Positions 7,007 through 15,914 of a stretch of 16,031 nt of DNA are shown here, piece after piece (the stretch's first letter is position 1; each line of letters begins with the position of its first letter). The stretch lies in the NCBI GenBank assembly GCA_034189195.1, contig JAXHVI010000209.1, positions 1-16,031 on the forward strand, in the 5' to 3' direction. The stretch comes from Desulfosudis sp034189195. Lineage in GTDB: Bacteria; Desulfobacterota; Desulfobacteria; Desulfobacterales; Desulfosudaceae. A program made the position numbers and the translations under genes. Under the pieces are notes generated by a model. That model was not told where the DNA came from and did no database searches. It saw only the letters and a program-made list of their open reading frames with translations.

Positions 7007-8290
7007 ATGAAATTAAAACCGAAATACCGGCTGACCACCATGACCATTTTTCTGATTGCAATCTGCGCGGGGGCTGCCGTATGGATGCCCGCATGGTCTG
7101 CCATGGACCACCAGTTCGATGTCATGGAACAGCAGATGGCGGCCGAAAACGAAATCAATGCGGCCATGGAGCAGTTCGACCAGTATGAACAAAGTATTGA
7201 GACGCAGTACGCCGCGGATGAGGCCTCTATTGAACAGACCTATGCGACCTACCAGCGGATCATTGAGGAGGAGTACCGGGCCTATGAAAAGGAAATCCTC
7301 AAGACCTGGGTCAAGGCGGAAATCAGCACGGCCAAGCGGTGGGTGGAGTATGCCCCGGACTTTCAGTCCCGCCACATCGTGGACTTTGATCAACAGTACC
7401 TCCAGGTCGACCTCAACGTGGACAGCCAGGAGATGGAGGCCCTGATCGACACTCTGGTAGAGCAGAAGCTGCGGGAGATGATCACCGAAGACCAGAAAAC
7501 CGCATTTGAGCGGGACCTGCTTTCCCAGAACATTGAAAAACGGATCATCCAGGAGTCGCCCCATGTAAAGTCCGGCGAGGTCAACGACAGCCCGGTGCTG
7601 CTGAAGATGATCACGGGCAAGGACCATCCCACGGACCGGGAGATCGACGCGGCAGTGGCGGCTTTAAAACAGAACGCCACCATTTCCCGCACCCCGGCAA
7701 AAATGCCGGGCACCGACACGGTGAGCCTGCGGGTTTCACTGCCGGCGGGCGGCATGCACCGCAAGGCCATGGCGTACCGTCCCTATGTCAAATCCTATGC
7801 AAATGAACGGGGATTAAACGAGGCCCTGGTTTTTGCCGTGATTCACACGGAAAGCGCCTTCAACCCCATGGCCCGTTCCCATGTGCCGGCCTACGGCCTG
7901 ATGCAGATCGTTCCCCAGTCCGCCGGGCGGGATGCCGCCCAACTGCTTTTCGGCCGCCAGGTACTGCTCTCCCCCTCCTACCTGTACAGCGAACAGAACA
8001 ACATCAACGTGGGCACCGCCTACCTCTACATCCTTTACAACCGGTACCTTCAGGAGATCACCGATCCCACCAGCCGGATGTACTGCGCCATCGCGGCGTA
8101 CAACACCGGGGCCGGCAACGTGGCCAGGGCCTTTACCGGCACCACCAGCGTGAGCCGGGCCGCGCAGGCCATCAACCGAATGTCGCCCCAGCAGGTCTAT
8201 ACCCACCTGGTCCAGCGCCTGCCCCACCAGGAGACCCGGGACTACCTGCAGCGGGTCACCAGCCGCATGACCATGTACCAGTCCATGTAA
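7007..8290 (+). CDS. mltC: MltC-type membrane-associated lytic transglycosylase
   Basis: A 427-residue murein-cleaving enzyme that makes 1,6-anhydro ends in the periplasm. It has a basic N-terminus and hydrophobic stretch (about 12-32, ending PAWSA) that fits a signal peptide or anchor. C20 lacks a good lipobox (IAIC), so it may not be a lipoprotein as E. coli MltC is. Residues 40-105 are Glu/Gln/Tyr-rich and probably helical or coiled-coil. The middle resembles the MltC N-terminal domain. The SLT domain covers about 258-420, with catalytic E282 (HTESAFNP), AYGLMQ at 295-300, AYNTGAGNV at 364-372 and the MltC-like DPTSRMYC. It starts 53 bp after coaE with an AGGTAGGA ribosome-binding site and may be co-transcribed. 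Confidence 0.93.
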   Translation: MKLKPKYRLTTMTIFLIAICAGAAVWMPAWSAMDHQFDVMEQQMAAENEINAAMEQFDQYEQSIETQYAADEASIEQTYATYQRIIEEEYRAYEKEILKTWVKAEISTAKRWVEYAPDFQSRHIVDFDQQYLQVDLNVDSQEMEALIDTLVEQKLREMITEDQKTAFERDLLSQNIEKRIIQESPHVKSGEVNDSPVLLKMITGKDHPTDREIDAAVAALKQNATISRTPAKMPGTDTVSLRVSLPAGGMHRKAMAYRPYVKSYANERGLNEALVFAVIHTESAFNPMARSHVPAYGLMQIVPQSAGRDAAQLLFGRQVLLSPSYLYSEQNNINVGTAYLYILYNRYLQEITDPTSRMYCAIAAYNTGAGNVARAFTGTTSVSRAAQAINRMSPQQVYTHLVQRLPHQETRDYLQRVTSRMTMYQSM

Positions 8291-8320
8291 CGGCTTCAAC
8301 CGCCTGCCCCTGTTCCACTC

Positions 8321-8356
8321 ATCGAAATCGGGATCGCCATCGAAATCGATATCGAT
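8321..8356. repeat. Six-unit ATCGNN hexamer array
   Basis: Six hexamers in register read ATCGAA, ATCGGG, ATCGCC, ATCGAA, ATCGAT, ATCGAT, in the gap between the converging mltC and M24 genes. They share units with the start of the array at 5459 and with 2726-2743. The rest of this 182-bp gap holds the ACGAAG-type arm at 8391-8424 and no gene. Confidence 0.75.
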
Positions 8357-8390
8357 ACAGCCGGCCGACTGTGCCGCCAGGGTGTTTGGA

Positions 8391-8424
8391 CACTAAGATC
8401 ACGAAGATTTGGAAGAACACCAAG
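8391..8424. repeat. Single arm of the ACGAAG-type dispersed element
   Basis: The stretch beginning CACTAAGATCACGAAGATTT and ending GGAAGAACACCAAG aligns with the right arm of the inverted repeat at 5399-5431, with a few substitutions and one indel. No matching opposite arm is seen nearby, so this copy looks solitary or degraded. Confidence 0.5.
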
Positions 8425-8472
8425 CCGCTTTTTCAGGCTCTGCATGGCGGCTTGCTATCGATTTCGAAGCAT

Positions 8473-9657
8473 TCAGACGATTACCACGGCTTCGGAATAG
8501 CGACCCAGCTGTTCCAGGCCGTTTTTTGTCACGATATGGGTGTTTTCAATGCCCACCACGCCCCGGCCCGGGAAAATGGCCTTGGGCTCCACCGCCACCA
8601 CCATACCCTCTTTGAGCACCATCTTCTGCCCCCGGGCCAGCACCGGGTATTCGTCCAGCTCAATGCCGACGCCATGGCCCACGAAAGAAACCCGGCCGTC
8701 GCCTGCGCCCATGAAGTTGTCGGCATATCCCAGCTCAGCCACCCGCTCGGCGGCCAGATCGTAAACCGAGCCCGCGGTCATGCCGGGCCGGGTGATCGTT
8801 TTGACCAGTTCCTGAATCTCCAGCATGGCATCATGGGCCGCCAGCAGGTCATCGGACAGGCTTTCAATGGCGTAAACTCGCGTGTGGTCGGACAGGTAGC
8901 CCCGAAAGCCGAAGGCCATGTCCATGAGCACCGGCTCACCGGCCCGAATGGGGGCAAAGCTGCTGCCCTGGGGAAACACCGGAGTGGTGCCTACGCCGCC
9001 GGTGGGGGAAGCCGGGCTGCTGGAAACCGCCGCAGAGGCCCCACCCATGATGTGGCCATAGAAAAGGGAACTGTTCCAGCCCCGCATGCGAATCATGCCC
9101 TGGTGGCCCAGCCTTCTGGCTTCGGCCTCAATCAGGCCGGCCAGCTCGATCTCGGGCATACCCGGCTCCAGCACCCTGGGCACAAAGGCGGCCAGTTGAT
9201 CGGAAAGCCTTGATGCCTGACGGATGATATCAATCTCATAGGCCGATTTTACGGCCCTTAGCGACCGCACGGCATGGGAGATATCCACGATTCGGGTATC
9301 CGGAAACATTCCCTGAAAGTAGCGGTACATGTTGACCGGCAGCACATCCAGCTCCATGCCCAGGGTCTTTGGCGCGCCCATAACCCCGGCCATTTCCTTC
9401 TGGCTGCGCAGGGCCTGAATCTGCTCGATGGAAGACTCTTCAAAGGCCCGCTGGGCGTCTTTTTTGACCATCAGCACGGCCGGGCCGCCTGTCGGGACAT
9501 GCAGAAACGCCTGCTGGGCCGTGCCGGAAAAATAAAACAGGTCGGCAGTCTCCATAATCAGGGCGGCGTCGATTTTTTCCTTTTCAAGCCTGTTGCGCAG
9601 TTGTTTCAGACGGATATCAATTTCCGACCGGGGCGTGTAGGTTTCCTGAATATCCAT
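8473..9657 (-). CDS. M24 metallopeptidase-family protein (Xaa-Pro aminopeptidase/creatinase fold)
   Basis: A 394-residue protein with an N-terminal creatinase-like domain (about 14-140) and a C-terminal pita-bread domain. All five expected metal ligands are visible: D246 (LMDMAF), D257 (LSDHTR), H328 (GHGVGIELDE), E357 (VEPKA) and E371 (GIENTH). This supports an active dinuclear metal hydrolase. The usual EPG after the first Glu ligand is EPK, a variant. It starts three bases after the thiolase stop, so it is almost certainly in that operon, which is odd for a proline peptidase. M24-fold proteins also include non-peptidases such as creatinase and the DMSP lyase DddP, so the fold does not settle the substrate. 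A Gly/Ser/Ala/Pro-rich insert lies at about 205-235. Confidence 0.9.
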   Translation of the reverse strand: MDIQETYTPRSEIDIRLKQLRNRLEKEKIDAALIMETADLFYFSGTAQQAFLHVPTGGPAVLMVKKDAQRAFEESSIEQIQALRSQKEMAGVMGAPKTLGMELDVLPVNMYRYFQGMFPDTRIVDISHAVRSLRAVKSAYEIDIIRQASRLSDQLAAFVPRVLEPGMPEIELAGLIEAEARRLGHQGMIRMRGWNSSLFYGHIMGGASAAVSSSPASPTGGVGTTPVFPQGSSFAPIRAGEPVLMDMAFGFRGYLSDHTRVYAIESLSDDLLAAHDAMLEIQELVKTITRPGMTAGSVYDLAAERVAELGYADNFMGAGDGRVSFVGHGVGIELDEYPVLARGQKMVLKEGMVVAVEPKAIFPGRGVVGIENTHIVTKNGLEQLGRYSEAVVIV

Positions 9658-9660
9658 ATT

Positions 9661-10836
<1,176 letters not shown>

Positions 10837-10891
10837 GCAAACACCCTCCGCAGTTCTGTTTATGGTCTACCTGCTGGAATCTGTATCTCAT

Positions 10892-10974
10892 CTTACGCTT
10901 ACTCTTGATCTTACTCTTGATCGACAAGATTTCAACCGCAAGATCAAGATCAAGAGTAAGAGTAAGAGTAAGAT
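10892..10974. repeat. Hexamer-built inverted repeat between icmF and the thiolase gene
   Basis: The left arm (10892-10921) reads CTTACG, CTTACT, CTTGAT, CTTACT, CTTGAT. After 17 bases the right arm (10939-10974) reads CAAGAT, CAAGAT, CAAGAG, TAAGAG, TAAGAG, TAAGAT. The arms are largely complementary and can form a long imperfect hairpin in any icmF-thiolase transcript. The right arm shares an exact 28-base segment with the array at 5459-5512. Confidence 0.75.
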
Positions 10975-10997
10975 TGAGTCGTTACGTTCTTCCAGTC

Positions 10998-13900
10998 TTA
11001 CACTCCTCTCCTGTACTGCCCCCCCACCCGGTACAGCGTCTGCGTGATCTGGCCCAGAGAACAGAACCGCACCGTCTCCATAAGCTGCTCGAAAATGTTT
11101 TCCCCGGAAAGAACGGTCTGCTTCAACTCTTCTAAAGCCTGTTTTGACCGGTTGGCGTTCTTTTTGTGAAAGGCGGCCAGGCGCCGAAGCTGGGATTTCT
11201 TTTCCGCCTCCGTGGCCCTGGCCAGCACCAGGGGGCCGGTCTCGCCGCCGTCCGCGGTGTCAGGCCGCAGAAAGGTGTTGACCCCCACCACCGGCAGTTC
11301 TCCGGTATGCTTGAGCCGTTCATAGTGCATGGACTCTTCCTGAATACGGCTGCGCTGGTACCCGGTCTCCATGGCGCCCAGGACCCCGCCCCGGGCCGTG
11401 ATCCGGTCGAACTCCATCAGCACCGCCTCTTCCACCAGCTTTGTCAGCTCTTCCACGATAAAGCTGCCCTGGTTGGGGTTCTCGTTTTTGGCCAGCCCCC
11501 ATTCCCGGTTGATGATCTGCTGAATGGCCAGGGCCCGGCGCACCGATTCGTCGCTGGGTGTTGTGATGGCCTCGTCATAGGCGTTGGTGTGAAGGCTGTT
11601 GCAGTTATCGTAGATGGCGCACAGGGCCTGAAGCGTGGTGCGGATATCGTTGAACTGAATCTCCCGGCTGTGCAGGGACCGGCCCGATGTCTGAATGTGA
11701 TACTTGAGCATGCGGGACCGCTCGGCAGCCCCGTATTTTTCCTTCAAGGCCACGGCCCAGATGCGGCGGGCCACACGGCCGATCACCGTGTATTCCGGAT
11801 CCATGCCGTTGGAAAAGAAAAATGAAAAATTGGGGGCAAAGCTGTCGACATCCATGCCCCGGGACAGGTAATACTCCAGGTAGGTAAACCCGTTGGCCAG
11901 GGTAAAAGCCAGCTGGGTGATGGGGTTGGCTCCGGCTTCGGCGATGTGATAGCCGGAGACCGACACGGAATAAAAATTTCGCACACGGTTTTTGATGAAA
12001 AACTCCTGAATGTCGCCCATCATTTTCAATGCAAAGGCCACGGAAAAAATACAGGTGTTCTGGCCCTGGTCCTCTTTTAAGATGTCGGCCTGGACCGTGC
12101 CCCGAATGGTGGAAAGCACCTGCCTGCCGATGGCGGCCCGCTCACCGGCCGACAGTTTTCTTTTCTTTTTTGCCTCGGCCTTTTCCTTCTGCTGATCAAT
12201 GGCGGCATTAAAAAACATGGCCAGCATGATGGGGGCCGGGCCATTGATGGTCATGGACACCGATGTGTTGGGCGCGCACAGGTCAAACCCGTCATAAAGG
12301 GTCTTTACGTCATCCAGTGTACACACGCTCACCCCGGAGGTGCCCACCTTGCCGTAGATGTCGGGCCGCTTTTCCGGGTCGTAACCGTACAGGGTCACTG
12401 AATCAAAGGCCGTGGAGAGCCGCTTGGCCTGGGAATTTTCCGACAGCAGCTTAAAGCGCCGGTTGGTCCGGGCCGGGTCCCCTTCACCGGCAAACATACG
12501 GGTGGGATCTTCTTCGGACCGTTTAAGGGGGTAGACCCCGGCCGTGTAAGGAAACCGGCCCGGCAGATTCTCCTGGCGCATCCATTGATACCGCTGGCCC
12601 GGATCGGCAAAGTCGGGCAGCGATACCCTTGGAATTGGGGTGCCGGACAGGGACCGGTGGTGAAGCGGGGCCTTGATCTCCCTGCCCCGCACGGTGTAAA
12701 CCATTTCGCCGCTGTCGTGATGGGCCCGCATCTCGTCCCACTGCTTCATCAGGCCCAGCGTTTCGGCGGTCACTTTTTTCCCGGCATCGGCCAGGGTCTT
12801 GTCCAGGGCCCTGGCCGAGGGTTTGTCGCCTTCAGCAGCCAGGCGCTTTTTTGCCTCCTCCAGGTGCCAGCACGCCCTTAAGGCTTCGGCCTGGTCCGCG
12901 GTCCGGCCGTGATAGGCTCTCACTGTGTCCGCGATATCGGAAAGATAGCGGACCCGTTCCGGCGGCACGATAATGGACCGGGCCCCGGAAGCGGTTACAG
13001 CGGGCCGGGCCAGCGACGATGTCCAGTTTACCCCGGTTTTCTGGCAAATAGCCTCCAGCAGGCCGTGGTACAGGGCCGTGACCCCGTCGTCGTTGAACCG
13101 GGCCGCCATGGTGCCGAACACCGGCATGGTTTCCACGGGCAGATCAAAGGCCTTTCGATTGCGCTGAAGCTGCTTTCTCACGTCCCGCAGGGCATCCTCG
13201 GACCCCTGCTTGTCGAATTTATTGATGGCCACAATATCGGCAAAATCCAGCATGTCAATTTTCTCAAGCTGGGAGGCGGCCCCGAATTCGCTGGTCATGA
13301 CGTAAAGCGACACATCCACCAGGTCATGAATGCGGGAGTCCCCCTGGCCGATGCCCGCGGTTTCAACCATCACCAGGTCAAACCCGGCGGCCTTGACGAT
13401 ATGAATGATGTCGGCCATGGCCGGGGGCAGCTCGGTTGCGGATGCCCGTGTGGCCAGGCTGCGCATGTAGACACGGGGATCGGTGATGGCGTTCATGCGA
13501 ATCCGGTCTCCCAGCAGGGCCCCGCCGCTCTTGCGCCGGGAAGGGTCCACACAGAGGACCGCCACACGGAGCTTTTTGGTGTCCATCAGAAACCGCAGGA
13601 TCAGCTCATCGGTGAGAGACGATTTTCCCGCGCCGCCGGTGCCGGTGATGCCCACCACCGGCACCCGGCGCTCCCGGGCCTGAGCAGCCAGGATTCTTTT
13701 GACCGCCGTGGTCAGGCCGCCGGATTGCGGGCTTTTAAGACCGGCCCGGGTAATCATTCGGGCCACTTCCAGGGGGCGATCAACGGACAGGCATGACAGG
13801 TCCACCTTTTTCCGGCCCACAGTGGCAAAATCAAGCTGCCGCACCATGTGGTTGATCATGCCCTGCAAGCCCATTTTCGCCCCGTCATCGGGCGAATATA

Positions 13901-14258
13901 TTTTTGTCACACCGCAGGCCTCCAGTTCGCGAATTTCCTCGGGCACGATCACGCCCCCGCCGCCGCCGAACACCCTGATATGAGCCGCATCCTTTTCCTT
14001 CAGCAGCTCAAGAACGTATTTAAAAAACTCCATGTGACCGCCCTGGTAGCTGGAAACGGCAATACCATGGGCATCCTCGGCAACAGCCGCATCCACGATT
14101 TCGGTGGCCGAGCGGTTATGACCCAGGTGAATCACCTCTACCCCGGTGTCCTGCAGCATGCGGCGCATGATGTTGATGGCCGCGTCATGGCCGTCAAACA
14201 GGGAGGTGGCGGTCACCACCCGGACGGCGTGTTTCGGCTTATAGGTCGACTGATCCAT
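10998..14258 (-). CDS. icmF: IcmF: fused B12-dependent isobutyryl-CoA mutase with its G-protein chaperone
   Basis: A 1086-residue fusion catalysing the adenosylcobalamin-dependent rearrangement of n-butyryl-CoA and isobutyryl-CoA; family members also interconvert isovaleryl-CoA and pivalyl-CoA. The N-terminal B12 domain (about 10-140) carries FDGHDAAIN with H24 as cobalt ligand. The MeaB-like GTPase follows with P-loop GTGGAGKS (206-213), ETAGIGQGD (299-307) and NKFD (346-349). The mutase barrel begins near 535, with HYHIAEAGA-type H771 and a C-terminal helper region. Two substrate residues mark it as IcmF rather than methylmalonyl-CoA mutase: F589 (RMFAGEG) where the latter has Tyr, and Q733 (GQNTCIF) where it has Arg. 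They sit nine residues before the corresponding F598/Q742 of the Cupriavidus enzyme. The gene starts three bases after the tetR stop, with its AAGGGGA ribosome site inside tetR. Confidence 0.96.
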   Translation of the reverse strand: MDQSTYKPKHAVRVVTATSLFDGHDAAINIMRRMLQDTGVEVIHLGHNRSATEIVDAAVAEDAHGIAVSSYQGGHMEFFKYVLELLKEKDAAHIRVFGGGGGVIVPEEIRELEACGVTKIYSPDDGAKMGLQGMINHMVRQLDFATVGRKKVDLSCLSVDRPLEVARMITRAGLKSPQSGGLTTAVKRILAAQARERRVPVVGITGTGGAGKSSLTDELILRFLMDTKKLRVAVLCVDPSRRKSGGALLGDRIRMNAITDPRVYMRSLATRASATELPPAMADIIHIVKAAGFDLVMVETAGIGQGDSRIHDLVDVSLYVMTSEFGAASQLEKIDMLDFADIVAINKFDKQGSEDALRDVRKQLQRNRKAFDLPVETMPVFGTMAARFNDDGVTALYHGLLEAICQKTGVNWTSSLARPAVTASGARSIIVPPERVRYLSDIADTVRAYHGRTADQAEALRACWHLEEAKKRLAAEGDKPSARALDKTLADAGKKVTAETLGLMKQWDEMRAHHDSGEMVYTVRGREIKAPLHHRSLSGTPIPRVSLPDFADPGQRYQWMRQENLPGRFPYTAGVYPLKRSEEDPTRMFAGEGDPARTNRRFKLLSENSQAKRLSTAFDSVTLYGYDPEKRPDIYGKVGTSGVSVCTLDDVKTLYDGFDLCAPNTSVSMTINGPAPIMLAMFFNAAIDQQKEKAEAKKKRKLSAGERAAIGRQVLSTIRGTVQADILKEDQGQNTCIFSVAFALKMMGDIQEFFIKNRVRNFYSVSVSGYHIAEAGANPITQLAFTLANGFTYLEYYLSRGMDVDSFAPNFSFFFSNGMDPEYTVIGRVARRIWAVALKEKYGAAERSRMLKYHIQTSGRSLHSREIQFNDIRTTLQALCAIYDNCNSLHTNAYDEAITTPSDESVRRALAIQQIINREWGLAKNENPNQGSFIVEELTKLVEEAVLMEFDRITARGGVLGAMETGYQRSRIQEESMHYERLKHTGELPVVGVNTFLRPDTADGGETGPLVLARATEAEKKSQLRRLAAFHKKNANRSKQALEELKQTVLSGENIFEQLMETVRFCSLGQITQTLYRVGGQYRRGV

Positions 14259-14261
14259 GGT

Positions 14262-14930
14262 TTATTTCCCCTTGATGATGGAATTATGAAAATTCTCGGA
14301 TATCGCGCCCAGAATATTGCGAATCTGGAACTCGGTGTACTCGGCAAGAGAGTAGTGCTTCAGGTAAAACCAGCGGCGAAAGGCCCAGGCATGGCCCAGG
14401 ACAGCGATGTTGTGGGCCGCCAGGTCGATCTGCCGGGCGTCGATGCCGGCAAACTGCTCCTTGGCGATCACGTCTTCCAGCAACTGCCGGAAACGGCCGG
14501 TGACCCGGATTTCATTGTCCAGCACCCTTTTTTTCCACTTGTCTGAAAGAAACTGGGTCACCTGGTAGATCAGCACAATATGGTCGCTCATGGTGTCGCA
14601 CACGGCAAAATAACCGCGCACCGCGTCCCGCAGCATGTCCGGCCCGGGCACCTGGTCCGACACCACCCGGGTCACGGCCTTTTCCATCTCCGCGTGAATG
14701 GCGTCGCACACCAGGTAAAGCACATCCTCCTTGGTGGAGACATACTCATACAGGCTGCCGATGGAAAACCCGGTGGCTTTGGCGATCTGGCGGGTGGTGG
14801 TGTTGTGGTACCCGTTTTTAACAAACAGGGCCACGGAGGCGTCCACGAGCTGCCGCCGCCTTCTGGCCACCAGGGCCGGGTCCTTGACCTGGGTGGGAAC
14901 GTCGTGGTGGGTGCCGCTTCCGGCCTTCAT
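14262..14930 (-). CDS. TetR/AcrR-family transcriptional regulator
   Basis: A 222-residue dimeric repressor-type protein. Residues about 24-70 form the TetR DNA-binding domain: RRRQLVDASVALFVKNGYHN, then the helix-turn-helix TTTRQIAKATGFSIGSLYEY and STKEDVLY. The C-terminal ligand-binding domain (75-222) is mostly helical and not recognisable to a subfamily; an acyl-CoA ligand is likely from context only. A polar N-terminal tail of about 20 residues precedes the domain. It is the first gene of the icmF transcript, three bases from icmF, so it should control its own expression and that of icmF. A palindrome lies just downstream of its -10 box. Confidence 0.94.
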   Translation of the reverse strand: MKAGSGTHHDVPTQVKDPALVARRRRQLVDASVALFVKNGYHNTTTRQIAKATGFSIGSLYEYVSTKEDVLYLVCDAIHAEMEKAVTRVVSDQVPGPDMLRDAVRGYFAVCDTMSDHIVLIYQVTQFLSDKWKKRVLDNEIRVTGRFRQLLEDVIAKEQFAGIDARQIDLAAHNIAVLGHAWAFRRWFYLKHYSLAEYTEFQIRNILGAISENFHNSIIKGK

Positions 14931-14978
14931 ATCGACTCTTCTTTTCTTCTACTCTTCTCATCTTCTCTTCACCCTCAT

Positions 14979-15035
14979 ACTGAACGAGCGCTCAGTCATA
15001 ATGCGATGCTACATCACATCCAAACCGGTTGTCAA
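14979..15035 (-). promoter_or_regulatory. tetR-icmF promoter and candidate autoregulatory operator
   Basis: On the minus strand a -35 TTGACA (15030-15035), an 18-bp spacer and a -10 TAGCAT (15006-15011) precede an 18-base imperfect palindrome (14979-14996), on the plus strand ACTGAACGAGCGCTCAGT. Fourteen of 18 bases match the reverse complement, with perfect ACTGA/TCAGT ends. Such sites downstream of the -10 are typical TetR-family operators. A polypyrimidine stretch (about 14937-14970, plus strand) forms a purine-rich leader before the ATG. Confidence 0.65.
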
Positions 15036-15064
15036 TAGAATCGTTGTTGCGTAAATATCCATGC

Positions 15065-15107
15065 TTGACAGTTGATATCTGAACAATTAGACTGGTCTCA
15101 GACCAGT
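15065..15107 (+). promoter_or_regulatory. vapBC promoter with palindromic operator
   Basis: A consensus -35 TTGACA (15065-15070) is followed, after 17 bases, by TAGACT (15088-15093). A perfect 8+1+8 palindrome, ACTGGTCTCAGACCAGT (15091-15107), overlaps the end of the -10 and covers the expected start site. This matches autoregulation by the antitoxin, alone or with toxin. It lies divergent to the tetR promoter, about 30 bp away. Confidence 0.75.
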
Positions 15108-15125
15108 TTTAATCAGGAGGCTCTC

Positions 15126-15365
15126 ATGGACACAATCGGCGCATACGAAGCAAAAACCCATCTGCCCAAGCTGCTTGAACGCGTAACCCGGGGGGAGCGG
15201 ATCACCATTACCAGACACGGCCTGCCCGTGGCGATTTTGCAGTCCCCGCCTGCCGTCTCAAAAACAGCGCCTGAGACAGTTATTGCCGAACTGCGGAAAT
15301 TCCGGGCAAAACAGCGCTTAAATGGACTTTCTGTCCGGGACATGATCGAAGAAGGACGACGGTAA
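15126..15365 (+). CDS. vapB: Type II antitoxin, Phd/YefM-like (VapB role)
   Basis: A 79-residue antitoxin. The start MDTIGAYEAKTHLPKLLERV is set by AGGAGG five bases before the ATG; an in-frame start 54 bases upstream would run through the operator and is rejected. The N-terminal part (about 1-55) is the Phd/YefM DNA-binding fold, with RGERITITRHGLPVAIL as its hallmark. The C-terminal part, including RKFRAKQRLNGLSVRDMIEE, would wrap the toxin and block its active site. It directly abuts the toxin gene, TAAATG with no bases between, so the two are translationally coupled. Confidence 0.93.
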   Translation: MDTIGAYEAKTHLPKLLERVTRGERITITRHGLPVAILQSPPAVSKTAPETVIAELRKFRAKQRLNGLSVRDMIEEGRR

Positions 15366-15788
15366 ATGGAAAACGATTTTGTCGTGGATACGTCCGTGGT
15401 GATGGCGTGGTGTTTCCAGGATGAATCAAGCCCGTATGCCGACAGTATATTGGACAGGCTGATATCCGGCGTCGGGTTTGCTCCCTCAATCTGGCCCCTG
15501 GAAGTGGGAAACGTGCTGCTGGTGGCCGAGCGCAAAGGCCGGATCTCCGAGGCGGATAGTACGCGTTTTCTCATGCTGCTTTCCGAACTGCCCATCGTGG
15601 TCGAGCAGGAGTCCCCGGAAAGAATGATAAAAGAGATTTTCGCGCTGGCCCGCAAGCACGATCTCTCCAGTTACGATGCCTCCTATCTGGACCTTGCCAT
15701 GAGAAAAGGCCTGGCCCTCGCCACTGCCGACAAAAGCCTGTTAGCCGCCGCAAGGCGGTGCAAAGTGCCGATTCTGAGGGGCACGTGA
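15366..15788 (+). CDS. vapC: VapC-type PIN-domain ribonuclease toxin
   Basis: A 140-residue PIN-domain endoribonuclease toxin. The acidic metal-binding quartet is complete and correctly spaced: D8 (VVDTSV), E46 (PLEVGN), D104 (SSYDASYLDLA) and D122 (ATADKSL), which predicts an active Mg-dependent RNase. Members of this family cleave tRNA or rRNA when freed from the antitoxin; the target here cannot be read from sequence. It is expressed from the antitoxin promoter and begins on the base after the antitoxin stop codon. Length is typical. Confidence 0.94.
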   Translation: MENDFVVDTSVVMAWCFQDESSPYADSILDRLISGVGFAPSIWPLEVGNVLLVAERKGRISEADSTRFLMLLSELPIVVEQESPERMIKEIFALARKHDLSSYDASYLDLAMRKGLALATADKSLLAAARRCKVPILRGT

Positions 15789-15791
15789 CAG

Positions 15792-15914
15792 ATGGCCCTG
15801 TCTCTGGGCCGATGCCGTCGCCCATATGAGGACGAACTCAACCTGATGATCCGGGTGCTGGGCTTTGAAATACTTTGCTATGAAAAAAAAGAAGGCAGGC
15901 CATGCTACCTGTAA
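15792..15914 (+). CDS. Small hypothetical ORF, 40 residues
   Basis: An ATG three bases after the vapC stop opens a 40-residue frame, MALSLGRCRRPYEDELNL to ...GRPCYL. It overlaps the start of the next frame by 13 bases. There is no strong ribosome-binding site, but re-initiation after vapC is possible. No family is recognised. It may be a chance frame or a remnant at the edge of a mobile element. Confidence 0.25.
   Translation: MALSLGRCRRPYEDELNLMIRVLGFEILCYEKKEGRPCYL

Noticed and set aside
8421..8454. CAAGCCGC/GCGGCTTG hairpin as a terminator between mltC and the M24 gene
   Set aside because: The 8-bp stem has an 18-base loop and no T-tract on either strand, so the evidence is too weak.
10892..10974. 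CRISPR array
   Set aside because: The units are contiguous hexamers with no spacers of regular length, and no cas genes are present.
12909..13796. A 295-codon plus-strand open frame opposite icmF
   Set aside because: It lies antisense to the conserved GTPase domain of IcmF and shows no domain or ribosome-binding site of its own.
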